Assembly (NCBI GenBank): GCA_045585955.1
Contig: JAZMZK010000130.1
Span: 1-37,988, forward strand
Length of the DNA: 37,988 nt
Origin: SIG78 sp045585955
GTDB lineage: Bacteria > Verrucomicrobiota > Lentisphaeria > Victivallales > Victivallaceae
Direction: 5' to 3'
This document shows, piece after piece, positions 24,541 through 33,553 of the stretch. Position 1 is the stretch's first letter. The number at the start of each line of letters is the position of its first letter. Position numbers and translations under genes: made by a program. The notes beneath the pieces are model-generated. The model was not told where the DNA came from, made no database searches, and was given only the letters and a program-made list of their open reading frames with translations.

Positions 24541-25257
24541 ATGAACGAAAATATGGAATTTGAGCGTACCGTACTTACTGAAAAAGAATTTATCGGAAAG
24601 GTGGAGCTTATCGCCGCCAGAACCTGCCGGGGCAGCGAGGCAAATTTTATAAATACCGAACTGGCGGATTTTACATTGAAAAACAAAGCCATCTTCCGCG
24701 ATGACTTCAGTTACTCCAAACTTACAAATATAACCTTTTCCGGCATCAACTTTGAAGGCACTGTTTTTAATTATACAGAACTTGAAAATGTAACTTTTTA
24801 CCGCTGCCGACTCCGCCGGAGCGAATTTTGCTATGCTTTAATGCACAATGTACGCTTTAAAGAATGCTGGATGATCTGCAGCAGTTTCGATTATGCCGTC
24901 GGCAACGCAGTCTACGAGCAATGTATGGTCAACAATATGGAACTGCACCATACGCTTGCCGAAATCACCCTCCGGGAGTGTGCCGCAGGCGGCATACAAA
25001 TAAAATATTGCCCAGATCTGAAGCTCCACGCCGAGAATTGCGACCTGCATACCGGAGAGTTTGTCGATAATACTCTTGCCGGGGAGTTGAAAAACTGTAC
25101 TCTTCGCGGCTCTGATTTTTCCGGCAGCGACTGCACTTTGCTCTTTTTTAATGACTGCAAGATGCGTGAGATCAATACCGAAGGCTCCAGTGGAGTGGAG
25201 ATTGCCTCCGGCAGTGATGAAGAATTTGATCTGGATCTTGATTTGGCTCTGGACTGA
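24541..25257 (+). CDS. Pentapeptide-repeat-like protein, 238 aa
   Basis: Residues ~30-205 show repeating units with a central Phe or Leu every five residues (ANFINTELADFTLKNKAIF, then KLTNITFSGINFEGTVF, then ENVTFYRCRLRRSEF), matching the pentapeptide-repeat beta helix. Repeats are imperfect and Cys-rich in the second half (ECWMICSSF, EQCMVNN, LRECAAG). The tail is strongly acidic (SDEEFDLDLDLALD). Some pentapeptide proteins mimic DNA, but nothing here ties this one to gyrase. AAGGA lies nine bases before the ATG, and the next gene follows after 22 bases. Confidence 0.8.
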   Translation: MNENMEFERTVLTEKEFIGKVELIAARTCRGSEANFINTELADFTLKNKAIFRDDFSYSKLTNITFSGINFEGTVFNYTELENVTFYRCRLRRSEFCYALMHNVRFKECWMICSSFDYAVGNAVYEQCMVNNMELHHTLAEITLRECAAGGIQIKYCPDLKLHAENCDLHTGEFVDNTLAGELKNCTLRGSDFSGSDCTLLFFNDCKMREINTEGSSGVEIASGSDEEFDLDLDLALD

Positions 25258-25279
25258 AAACCAACAGGGAGATGAAACT

Positions 25280-26113
25280 ATGGAAAAACCTATCCTTTAT
25301 TTTGCCTATGGCAGCAATCTGAATTTACAGCAAATGCGAATGCGCTGCCCGGATGCAGTGCCTTTTTCCAATGCAGTGCTGCATGGCTATAAACTTGTTG
25401 AACGCACATTTGCAGATATTGATCTTTCGCCGGAAGATTGTATAAACGGGGCACTCTACAAAATCAGCAAAAATGATTTATATGCTCTGGACTGCTATGA
25501 AGGTTATCCGGAGTTTTACGAAAGAATTCCGGTAATGGTCTGCGACAACGCCGGAGTTTACCGTAAAGCCCTGGTCTATATAATGAGCGATCAATACAAA
25601 GTCAAATGCAACAATCAAGCTTATTCCGGACAATACCGGGCGATCTGTGCCGCCGGTGCCGATGCCTGGGGCATACCCAATGCGTTCAAATGTCAAACTC
25701 AAGAAACCTGCACACTCTGGAACAACGGTGTGCCTGATACAGCCGGAGGGTTGGAAAGACTTTTGGAGCAAACATCCACGCAAAAAGTTCTGCCCCGGGC
25801 AAAACAACTTTGGGTGGGAGCAAGAGTGGTCATTACATTGAAAAAGCAATATATTGCCGGGGCTTTCGATTTCTACCCGGCACCACTTGAAGTAACCACC
25901 CCACATGCGGCAGAATTGAGTTGGATTTTTTTTGATTTAAGTGCTATATTCAGAAAATTGCTCAACAGCAGCACCAAACTTGATTTTTACCGGGAACTTG
26001 CCGATGCCGCCAATAGAGCGATCGCCGCCGATCCCCGGATCAGTGCCGAAATGCTCTGTGGCGAAGTAGTTAAAAAAGCGAAAAAACTTTATGAGGAGAT
26101 GAAAACTGTATGA
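25280..26113 (+). CDS. Gamma-glutamylcyclotransferase-like protein, 277 aa
   Basis: The N-terminal ~110 residues match the GGCT/AIG2-like fold: YFAYGSN at 7-13 forms the substrate loop, and LDCYEGYPEFY supplies the catalytic-position Glu74. The family releases 5-oxoproline from gamma-glutamyl groups. The C-terminal ~160 residues are extra and unrecognised, with a hydrophobic patch (AELSWIFFDLSAIF). ATG 25280 is chosen: GGAG lies eight bases before it, while the frame is open further upstream. Its stop overlaps the next start (ATGA). Confidence 0.8.
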   Translation: MEKPILYFAYGSNLNLQQMRMRCPDAVPFSNAVLHGYKLVERTFADIDLSPEDCINGALYKISKNDLYALDCYEGYPEFYERIPVMVCDNAGVYRKALVYIMSDQYKVKCNNQAYSGQYRAICAAGADAWGIPNAFKCQTQETCTLWNNGVPDTAGGLERLLEQTSTQKVLPRAKQLWVGARVVITLKKQYIAGAFDFYPAPLEVTTPHAAELSWIFFDLSAIFRKLLNSSTKLDFYRELADAANRAIAADPRISAEMLCGEVVKKAKKLYEEMKTV

Positions 26114-26871
26114 AAAATTTGATTACTGCATTGTGTTGTATGACTTTTACCCTGCTTGCCGCCGGAGAACGGGAAGAGTTGCTGAAAGAGTTCCGGCAGG
26201 AAACTGCCGCCGCCGACCAAGTTTTCCAATCTGCCATGACCACCATAGAGCTGACCGCCGGAGCCGGAGAAGTCTGGTCAACAGCCGAAAAACAGCTCTA
26301 CCGGGCATTGGATCACAAATTGCGCCATACCGCCGACAGCAAAAAACGCTTGCAGATACTCAAAAATTTTCATGCGTTAAGCAAACGCATCCAGCAAATA
26401 TCCGATACGCCCCGACGACAGCTCGGTTCGCTGGCAGGTATGCGAATCTACCACACCATAGCAGTCCACATCCAGCAGCAGACCGAAATACTGATGCTGG
26501 ATGAAAAAGCAGAAAAACTCTGGAATCAAATCGCCGACAGCACTTTGCTTTTGGACGGCAAGGAAATAAAGCTCCAGCAAGGCAAAGCTGAATTTGATGC
26601 AGTAATGTACGATGAAAAAACCACATTGGAGATATTGCTTTTCCCCAAACATACATTTTCTTATGACTCACGACTGTTTGCCATCATCCGGACTGACAAA
26701 GCATTTTCCGGCAACGACGATTTTTCCACAATATATCTCTGCGAAGCCAAACAGGGCAAACTGCATATCCACACCAAATGCAAAATGCCGTTTTTCACAA
26801 AATTTGAACTGAAAAACAACCAGTTCATACTCTACGGCTCTGACGGCAGAAAAGAAATCGTAACGCTTTGA
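26110..26871 (+). CDS. Secreted protein of unknown function, 253 aa
   Basis: A signal peptide covers residues ~1-18 (MKNLITALCCMTFTLLAAG). A long helical region follows (about 25-140, Glu/Gln/Lys-rich), then a beta-rich C-terminal half (about 150-253, e.g. FDAVMYDEKTTLEILLFPKHTF). No known domain is seen. It overlaps the GGCT-like stop by four bases, so it is translationally coupled, and it is the last gene of the island. Confidence 0.7.
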   Translation: MKNLITALCCMTFTLLAAGEREELLKEFRQETAAADQVFQSAMTTIELTAGAGEVWSTAEKQLYRALDHKLRHTADSKKRLQILKNFHALSKRIQQISDTPRRQLGSLAGMRIYHTIAVHIQQQTEILMLDEKAEKLWNQIADSTLLLDGKEIKLQQGKAEFDAVMYDEKTTLEILLFPKHTFSYDSRLFAIIRTDKAFSGNDDFSTIYLCEAKQGKLHIHTKCKMPFFTKFELKNNQFILYGSDGRKEIVTL

Positions 26872-26893
26872 AGCTCAATTATTTCCAGAAAAG

Positions 26894-26935
26894 TATTATG
26901 AGAAACCTTTTAAGTTTCTCATAATATCTTTTTAC
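26894..26935. terminator. Two-way terminator between convergent genes
   Basis: A perfect 13-bp stem (26894-26906 with 26914-26926) with a 7-nt loop is followed by TCTTTTT on the plus strand. It also works on the minus strand, where CTTTTCT follows. It ends both the plus-strand island and the DUF4091 gene. Confidence 0.9.
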
Positions 26936-29608
26936 TTACTTTTGCAGAGCTTTTTCGATTTGTTCTGCCACTGCATTGCGCTGTTTTTTGAGCTTGGCTA
27001 TATCGGTGGTGTAATCGCCATTGCGTACAGTTACGATATCGTCGCCGATAGTCAGCAGCTTTTGGTGATCGCCGGGGAGTTTTTCCAGTATCTTGAAGTA
27101 TTCAAAGTCTTCAATACCATCCCGGATATTGGTCAAACGCTGGGACGCCAGCAAGGAACGGTCTTGGGCGGGGTAGAAAAGCACACCGTCGCCGTTGCGG
27201 CCCTTGTAGTAGGTTCCTTCGCAATTATAAATATCCCGCATCCAATCCACGCCTTCGGGAATTTTTGCGGGGAAACACTCTTCGCCGCAGTAAGTGATCC
27301 CCTGCTGGTGATGCCGCTCAAGATTTCTGGTCCGTTGCGGCCCGGCGGCATGAAGTCTGATGGTGCTGTAAAAGCCCATACCGCTACAGCCTTCTTTATA
27401 GATCAGCCATGAGAATATTCTGGGGGAGATACCCGGTTGATCCAGCATAAATCCCGGTTCACCGTATGCTGTATAGAAAGCTGCCATCTTACCGGCTTTT
27501 TTGATATGTTCAAAGTTTTTTCCGGAATTGGGCGACATGAACCATGCATCCATATATTCCGGAGAAATATCCATCAATTTGCCGATGTTGGCTATCTTCA
27601 GCCCCGGATGAGCTTTTTTGAGTGCCCCGCAGATCTTGCGGGCCTGGGCAAGACGCTTTTTGACTTCTTTGGGATCTTTGTGCATGATTTCGTCAAAGCC
27701 GTTGACATAGACTATGCCCCATGCCCCCATTTTTTCCAGCGTGGGGCGGTATTTGCCCACCCAGTCGACGGCAGCTTGAATGTAATCATCGTCAAAGGCG
27801 TAAGGGTCACGCTCATAGCGGTTGATCAGATACCCGATACTCATATAGTTCATACCCCGTTCCAGACAGTAAGGCACATCCTCGACCGGCGGCAGAAATC
27901 TGCCGGGTTTCCGTCCGCTCTGGGGTTTGTTGATGCGGCTGTACATGCCTGTGGGGTTCAAACGGTGGTCAAAGTAAACATCGTAGACCTTGCGGCGAAG
28001 TACCGGATCGTCGGGCAAATAGGATAAGCTGAACCAGGTACGCATTTCGCCCCGCACCGGCAGAGAGAAATTGTAGACTTTAAGTTCGTATTCCACAGTT
28101 TGAGTTTTGGCGTTTTCCGCCTTGACAGTCAGAGTACCTTTGTAAACTCCCGGCTGCTGATTTTTGGGCACAGCTACGGTTATCATGTAGGGCTGCATCC
28201 GCACCGGGAGATCGAGCTTTTGATTTTTCAGCAGAATATCCGGCCACATGCCCGGGCGGATACCTTTGTAGTTAAAGGAATTGGCACGCACCTGAACATA
28301 ACCCACCGGATTGACGGTGACCGCCGAAGCCGGAATAACAGTGCCTTTGCCATTGACCAACGCCGAAGATGCCACCTCCACACTCTTCAACTCTTTACCG
28401 GGAACCACTACCAGCTGAAAACTTTCACGCTCATTACCCGCAGCGGAGATCTTTACCGGGAACGCGGTTTCAGCAGGCATTTCGTCACGCATGACTTTGT
28501 CGGAAGCATCGGCACTCAAGAGCAGAAAATCCTGTTTTTTTGCCAGTTTTTGAGCTACGGAGATCTCTCCGGCTTTTTCCAGCAAAGGTTCCAGCGAAGA
28601 GCGTTCCCCGGCTGCAAAGCGTTTTTCCAGCCGGGCAATGAGATCGTTCAAAAGTTTATTATCGGGAGCGGCAGTTTTTTTGACCGCATCGATCTTGCTG
28701 CCGTAACGCTGATAATCTTCGGCATCCAGCTGGGCTTGGGTCAACAGCTGCACATTGTCGATATAAAATGTGGTAGCCGGAGTTTTTTGGGGCGACCAGA
28801 AAAACTGTAAACTCCTGACATTGTTCAATTTGAATTTGCGGTTATTTTTAGCAAACAACTTCAAATCAAAATCAAAGGTCTTGACCCCTTCCGGCGACAT
28901 CCGCAAACCGCCCTGACTGGGGAGGTCTTTTTTGTGGGGGCGTTGGATGGTTTTGCCGTCGTACAGAAACATTACCCGGGCACGATGTCCGTCAACTCCC
29001 GGGTGGGGATTTGCCAAAGTAAACCGCAAAACCGCATATTTCCGCCAATCCCGTTCCCCGGGCAGAAGCGAGATCATACCGGCAGTACCCGGCCAGGTGG
29101 CACGAAGACAATATTTGCCGCTCAAGCCCCGCTGACCATCCAACCGGGTTTTTGCCCGGTCATGAGCTACCCAGACGCCCCGGCGGTCGGCAGTTTCAAA
29201 GGTCAGACCTTTGCTCAAATCTTTGGCATCAAAGACCACCGGCCGCACTTCATAGATTTGGGGCTGATATTTTTCCGACGCATCAAGGGTAAGCTCCAGC
29301 TTGGTTGCGGGGGAAAATTCCCGGACATTTTTCATACACAGTTCGTAATCGACTTCGTAGCGGCGATGAAGCAAGTCGATGACTGCCAGTTTTTGCTCAA
29401 GCACAAAATCCCCGTCAGTAATTTTAGCAGAAACCTTGCCGTTATAGGTTTTGCCTCTGGCAGTTTTGGTACGGACAATGATCGAGTTGGCTTTGACCGC
29501 CTTTTTAAACGGAGTCAGAACCACCTTTTTCACGCTTCCGGCGGCGGGAGCTGCCCCAAGTGCGGCAGCACAGCCCAGCGTAAGCATCATAAGTATAAAT
29601 TTTTTCAT
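26936..29608 (-). CDS. GH123/DUF4091-like exported glycosidase
   Basis: An 890-residue exported protein: signal peptide 1-18, an N-terminal beta region (~25-320) including a carbohydrate-binding-like segment, then a DUF4091/GH123-like catalytic part (~370-885). The segment YVNGFDEIM carries an Asp649-Glu650 pair at the place where GH123 enzymes use a neighbouring Asp/Glu for N-acetyl-assisted catalysis. DGVLFYPAQDRSLLASQRLTNIRDGIEDFEYF is the usual DUF4091 end. Activity on beta-N-acetylgalactosaminides is plausible but not shown. A GAGG ribosome site precedes the start. It ends the carbohydrate locus. Confidence 0.8.
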   Translation of the reverse strand: MKKFILMMLTLGCAAALGAAPAAGSVKKVVLTPFKKAVKANSIIVRTKTARGKTYNGKVSAKITDGDFVLEQKLAVIDLLHRRYEVDYELCMKNVREFSPATKLELTLDASEKYQPQIYEVRPVVFDAKDLSKGLTFETADRRGVWVAHDRAKTRLDGQRGLSGKYCLRATWPGTAGMISLLPGERDWRKYAVLRFTLANPHPGVDGHRARVMFLYDGKTIQRPHKKDLPSQGGLRMSPEGVKTFDFDLKLFAKNNRKFKLNNVRSLQFFWSPQKTPATTFYIDNVQLLTQAQLDAEDYQRYGSKIDAVKKTAAPDNKLLNDLIARLEKRFAAGERSSLEPLLEKAGEISVAQKLAKKQDFLLLSADASDKVMRDEMPAETAFPVKISAAGNERESFQLVVVPGKELKSVEVASSALVNGKGTVIPASAVTVNPVGYVQVRANSFNYKGIRPGMWPDILLKNQKLDLPVRMQPYMITVAVPKNQQPGVYKGTLTVKAENAKTQTVEYELKVYNFSLPVRGEMRTWFSLSYLPDDPVLRRKVYDVYFDHRLNPTGMYSRINKPQSGRKPGRFLPPVEDVPYCLERGMNYMSIGYLINRYERDPYAFDDDYIQAAVDWVGKYRPTLEKMGAWGIVYVNGFDEIMHKDPKEVKKRLAQARKICGALKKAHPGLKIANIGKLMDISPEYMDAWFMSPNSGKNFEHIKKAGKMAAFYTAYGEPGFMLDQPGISPRIFSWLIYKEGCSGMGFYSTIRLHAAGPQRTRNLERHHQQGITYCGEECFPAKIPEGVDWMRDIYNCEGTYYKGRNGDGVLFYPAQDRSLLASQRLTNIRDGIEDFEYFKILEKLPGDHQKLLTIGDDIVTVRNGDYTTDIAKLKKQRNAVAEQIEKALQK

Positions 29609-29672
29609 AAAATACCTCGTTATTATCGGGTATACGACTTATTAATTTTATGCAAATTTTTGTATATGCAAC

Positions 29673-30449
29673 TTATTCCTTGAAAAAATGATCCAATATG
29701 GTTTGAATATATGTATCACAGAAGCCCCAGTTGTGGTTTCCGGGATGCCCTTCAAAGCGGTAGCCGGGGTAGTTGGCAGCTTCCAACGCCGACTTCAGTT
29801 TTTCGTTGGCTTGCCACAGAGAATCTTCGGTACCGCAGATTTGGATGATTTCCGGCAAATCTTTTTTGCTCATTGCCCGGGGAATAAGTGCAAAAAGATC
29901 GTTGCCGTCTTCTGCCAGCTCTCCGGGGGAACCGAAAATATCGTGCAATTTGCGGCTTTCGGCATATTTTTCGTTGGCAAACATTTCTTGCATATCCGCT
30001 GCGGCGGAGAGTGTACCGCAACCGGCGAAACGCTCCGGATAGGTCAATGCCAATTTCAACGCCCCATAGCCGCCCATGGAAAAACCGGCAACAAAGGTAT
30101 CTTCTTTGCGTGAACTCACCGGGAAAAACTGCCGGACTATCCCCGGCAGCTCTTCAGCTATAAAAGTCCAGTAAGCCAAACCGTGTTTCATATCAGTATA
30201 AAAACTGCGGTCGCCGTCGGGCATTACCACCACCAGATCTTTGATTGCCGAAGCGTAGCGTTCAATAGATGTTTGCCGCATCCACGACATGTAATCGCCG
30301 CCCAGACCGTGCAAAAGATAAAGCACTTTATACTCCCGGCGCGGTGCCGGAGTTTTGCCGTCAGCTTCATAATTTTGCGGCAGCAAAACATTGAAACAGC
30401 ACAACTTACCCAATACTTTAGACTGGGCATGACACTCCAAAAAAGCCAT
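29673..30449 (-). CDS. Esterase D/feruloyl-esterase-like alpha/beta hydrolase
   Basis: A 258-residue PF00756-type esterase. The nucleophile elbow is GFSMGGYGALKLAL (Ser124), the acid is Asp209 in CGTEDS, and the base is His239 in PGNHNWGF. LHGLGGDYMSWMR contributes the oxyanion region. No signal peptide, so probably cytoplasmic. Such enzymes remove acyl groups from sugars. A TTG three codons upstream is open, but ATG 30449 is preferred. It starts 18 bases after the pseudopilin gene, consistent with one operon. Confidence 0.85.
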   Translation of the reverse strand: MAFLECHAQSKVLGKLCCFNVLLPQNYEADGKTPAPRREYKVLYLLHGLGGDYMSWMRQTSIERYASAIKDLVVVMPDGDRSFYTDMKHGLAYWTFIAEELPGIVRQFFPVSSRKEDTFVAGFSMGGYGALKLALTYPERFAGCGTLSAAADMQEMFANEKYAESRKLHDIFGSPGELAEDGNDLFALIPRAMSKKDLPEIIQICGTEDSLWQANEKLKSALEAANYPGYRFEGHPGNHNWGFCDTYIQTILDHFFKE

Positions 30450-30467
30450 ATTTTTCAAAATTCCTTA

Positions 30468-31286
30468 TCAGTCAACAAGATCTACCCAGTTTTTTAAGGA
30501 TTCTTTGTTTTTAGTATTATCCTTCCAGCCGCCAACCGGCAGACTTTTGTAGGATACAGAGGTCACGCTGCCATCCATTGCCATTACATTACCAGCAGAG
30601 CCGTGCATCTTGTATGCGTTATCTTTATTGTAAAAAATCGAAGCATCTCCGGCAATGCAGTTGCCAGGGTCAGTACCTTCGCCGCCCATTCTTTCCCGCC
30701 CCATGGTACGGGATTCATCAGCACCACCGGGCATGTACCAGCGTTTGATCAAAGTATCGTCAATGAAAAAGCAGAAATACGAGATGTATACAGCACTGGT
30801 TGCTGTTGTATCACTGGCAGAAAAATAATAATCCATATTTCTTGTCGTTCCGGCAGTAAAATCTGCCGGACAGAGAAAATACTTTCTCAATATCTGCTGG
30901 GTATTTAATTGCTTTGCCGATGGATCGCCCATATAGCCCCCGGCAATCAAGCTTAAAGCGTAATCATTTACTGTGGTTTTGACTCCATCTACTGTTTTAG
31001 TAAATGAGAGGTAATTACCACAAATAAAACCAGAGTTGCGTTTATATGTCTGGCTTGGCATAAATCCATCGCTGTCATTGGTATACATGTGTACTGCCGT
31101 GCCTTGCTGTTTCAATAAACTTACGCAGTTGGAGGCTTTGGCACGCTCCCGTGCCGCCGAAAGTGCGGGCAGGAGCATCGCCGCCAGAATGGCAATGATG
31201 GCGATGACCACCAGCAGTTCGATCAGGGTAAAGCTGGACAGTTTTACCCACCCATGGGTGGAAAAGTTTGATTTGATTTCTTTCAT
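30468..31286 (-). CDS. Pseudopilin-like protein with type IV prepilin N-terminus
   Basis: A 272-residue protein with a prepilin signal: a short basic leader, then FTLIELLVVIAIIAILA at about 19-35 with the conserved Glu at +5, followed by LLPALSAARERAK. The residue before the Phe is Ser, not the usual Gly. The rest is a secreted beta-rich domain ending in a segment with GNVMAMDGSVTSVSY, typical of the large DUF1559-like pseudopilin set of Lentisphaerota and Planctomycetes. It lies between glycosidase and esterase genes, so a link between pseudopilins and glycan handling is suggested. Confidence 0.85.
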   Translation of the reverse strand: MKEIKSNFSTHGWVKLSSFTLIELLVVIAIIAILAAMLLPALSAARERAKASNCVSLLKQQGTAVHMYTNDSDGFMPSQTYKRNSGFICGNYLSFTKTVDGVKTTVNDYALSLIAGGYMGDPSAKQLNTQQILRKYFLCPADFTAGTTRNMDYYFSASDTTATSAVYISYFCFFIDDTLIKRWYMPGGADESRTMGRERMGGEGTDPGNCIAGDASIFYNKDNAYKMHGSAGNVMAMDGSVTSVSYKSLPVGGWKDNTKNKESLKNWVDLVD

Positions 31287-31305
31287 TTCTCGCTCCCTTT
31301 CTTGA

Positions 31306-33324
31306 TTATTCTGTGATTTTAACTAAAAAGTAGAAACAATCTTCCGGCAGATTTACCCGGACTTTATCATTTTCCACTGCCACGCTGCCGGTAGTTTTGC
31401 ACAACGGCGTAAAGAGTTCGGCTTTTTGTGCCTTGATGTTGAACTCCAGCTCTGTGGCGGTATTTTTGGGTGCGGCGTAGTTGATGATCCGGTTGCCCCA
31501 AGGTGCATCGGGCCGCCGCAACGCTTCGATATCTTCGGCAAAACCGATGTCGAAATCTTCGGCAAAACCGTGCAGCAGCACATTGCCCGCATTATTACGC
31601 TGCTTACGCATAAACCAGCCCGCAGCCTCGAACCGGGGCAGTTCCGGAGCAACTTCGGCAATATCCGGAGCTGAATCCGCCTGAAAACGCACCGGGTTGT
31701 AGTAGATATTTTCTGCCAGTACAGTCCAGCCCGGAGCATTGTCCAAAGTCCGGGGCGTACCGGGGAACCAGTGATCCGGGAAAGCGTTTTCCCGCACCCG
31801 GGGACCGATTTTCTGCACATAATCGTATTGTTCGGTAAACTGCACTGTGTCGCTGCCGGTAGAGTCCATAACTCCGCAAGGTCCGGAGATCAGCACGATC
31901 CCGCCGCCGGCGGCAAAGGCGGCAACGGCATCGCGTTCAGCTTGCGACAACGCCGCCACGCTTGCCAGCACCAGAGCTTTGCATTTGCCGGGAGCCGGTA
32001 TGTGAGTAAGTGCAGTTACATTGTAGCCCTCCCGGAAAAGTTTGATGGCTGCACTGCGGTAATCTGCCACATATTCACACATGCTGCCCCCGGAGTAACG
32101 GCGGGAAGCGTCGGAGTAATAGACCCCCACATCGGGATCGCTTTGCGAAGCAAAAAGCTCCGGATTGGCTTTTTCGAACCGGTAGCCCGTGCCGCACAAT
32201 TCGCTGTCGTCGGGCAGTTTGCCCCAGTCGCTGAAACGCAAGCTCAAGCGGCCTTTGTTGGTAGAGATCCAGGTATCGGCACCCAGAAATTTGCTGAACG
32301 CCCACACCACATCTGCCGAAGCATCGGTATAGCTGTAACCGCAGCTCAACACAGGTATATTGTGTTCTTCGCCGTGAGCGATCTGATAAAGCTGCGTGGG
32401 CAAAGGTCCGTATGCCTTGCCGTTAAGGTCGGGCATATTTTTGGTCATTTCGATCATCAGCACATTACATGCTTCCACCATGGGAAAGCCCTGGCCGGTA
32501 CCGTTGCCCGAAGAGTTTACCGAGCCGGAAAGACAGGTGCAGAGCCCTGCATTGGCAGGAATTACTTCTTTGACTTTCCGCAAAAAGGCTCCCGCACTTT
32601 CGTGCCGCATATCCACCCAGCGGCGCCATGCTTCGTTATCCCAGTTGCCCCAGAAGGTCAAATCATCTGCGGTGGGCAGCTCATAACCGTAATTCTCCCG
32701 GAACATCCGGCGGCAATGTTCGCAGCTGCAGCTCTTGAACCCGGCGTAGTAAAAACCGTCGTCGCAGTTGAATCCGTCGATATTGGTTTCCGCAAACAGC
32801 GTTTTGGTGTAGTCCAGATAAGCCTCCACAAAGCCGGGGTTGTTGATGCAGAATTCCACCGTCTGGTACATGGGCAGATAGTTTACTTTGCCATCGGTTA
32901 CATTACGCATACACCAGTCGTCAAGTTTCTGCCCTTTGTACTCCCAGCTCGCCCCGGCGGCAAATGTGGGTGCCGGCGAAATGTGGTGGGGGTGCCGCTT
33001 ACGCAATTCCCGCAGCTCTTCCCGGGTATTATAACGCTGTGCCAGCACCGCCGAGTGGTGGTCAAAAAGTTTGATATTACGCTGGTGCAGCTCATCCGCC
33101 ATCGTGGCGATCAAGTCGTGGAGCATCGTCCACACCGGCATCCAGTCCCAACGCCAGTGGGCTCCGAAAATAATTGCCATGTTGACGCCGTTTTTCGCCA
33201 TGTTATCGGCTCTCCAGCGGATCTTGTCGGCAATGTCCCAATCCGGCCAGCGGAAATCATCGTAAGTAAGCCACCAACTGATTGCACGATAGCGTTCACG
33301 AAAATTATTTTGATCTGTCGACAT
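31306..33324 (-). CDS. TIM-barrel glycosidase-like protein with beta-galactosidase trimerisation-like domain
   Basis: A 672-residue protein. The N-terminal ~330 residues form a GH42/alpha-amylase-like barrel: WWLTYDDFRWPDWD, NIDGFNCDDGFYYAG, and a CxCxxC cluster (SCSCEHCRRMF). Residues ~410-500 (CKALVLASVAALSQAERDAVAAFAAGGGIVLIS) resemble the trimerisation domain of GH42 enzymes, and a C-terminal beta domain follows. No signal peptide. The start is ATG 33324, with GGAG eight bases upstream; the frame stays open further upstream through a hairpin region. Exact family and substrate are unknown. Confidence 0.75.
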   Translation of the reverse strand: MSTDQNNFRERYRAISWWLTYDDFRWPDWDIADKIRWRADNMAKNGVNMAIIFGAHWRWDWMPVWTMLHDLIATMADELHQRNIKLFDHHSAVLAQRYNTREELRELRKRHPHHISPAPTFAAGASWEYKGQKLDDWCMRNVTDGKVNYLPMYQTVEFCINNPGFVEAYLDYTKTLFAETNIDGFNCDDGFYYAGFKSCSCEHCRRMFRENYGYELPTADDLTFWGNWDNEAWRRWVDMRHESAGAFLRKVKEVIPANAGLCTCLSGSVNSSGNGTGQGFPMVEACNVLMIEMTKNMPDLNGKAYGPLPTQLYQIAHGEEHNIPVLSCGYSYTDASADVVWAFSKFLGADTWISTNKGRLSLRFSDWGKLPDDSELCGTGYRFEKANPELFASQSDPDVGVYYSDASRRYSGGSMCEYVADYRSAAIKLFREGYNVTALTHIPAPGKCKALVLASVAALSQAERDAVAAFAAGGGIVLISGPCGVMDSTGSDTVQFTEQYDYVQKIGPRVRENAFPDHWFPGTPRTLDNAPGWTVLAENIYYNPVRFQADSAPDIAEVAPELPRFEAAGWFMRKQRNNAGNVLLHGFAEDFDIGFAEDIEALRRPDAPWGNRIINYAAPKNTATELEFNIKAQKAELFTPLCKTTGSVAVENDKVRVNLPEDCFYFLVKITE

Positions 33325-33367
33325 TATAAAAACTCCTTTTTTATATGTTCTCAATAAGGGTCGGTAC

Positions 33368-33419
33368 TTGAGGAGGGGAAAAAGACCTTTTGAGGAGAGG
33401 TCCTTTTTCCCCTCCTCAA
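33368..33419 (-). repeat. Long leader hairpin before the glycosidase gene
   Basis: Arms at 33368-33388 and 33398-33419 pair over 21 bases with one bulged base and a 9-nt loop. The stem is polypurine on one strand (GAGGAGGGGAAAAAG). It lies about 45 bases before the ATG of the 672-aa gene. No U-run follows on the minus strand. Confidence 0.75.
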
Positions 33420-33449
33420 ACTCCACCCCTTTTTTCCAAACCTTTTATT

Positions 33450-33486
33450 GGCATTTATCTTTTTGCAGGGCAAAAAGATAAATGCC
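33450..33486 (-). terminator. Perfect 17-bp hairpin after the regulator gene
   Basis: Arms 33450-33466 and 33470-33486 are perfectly complementary with a 3-nt loop. It lies about 70 bases past the regulator stop. On the plus strand it is followed by CTTCAATTTTTT; on the minus strand only AATAAAAGG follows, so it may act as an mRNA stabiliser or a weak terminator. Confidence 0.55.
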
Positions 33487-33553
33487 CTTCAATTTTTTAT
33501 TTACCTGCCCTTATTGAAAACATAGCATTTATTTATATAAACTGAAAATTCTC

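Noticed and set aside
31771..33357. Plus-strand open frame of 528 codons opposite the barrel glycosidase
   Set aside because: It is a shadow of the GC-biased minus-strand gene, and the minus frame has coherent domains and a good start.
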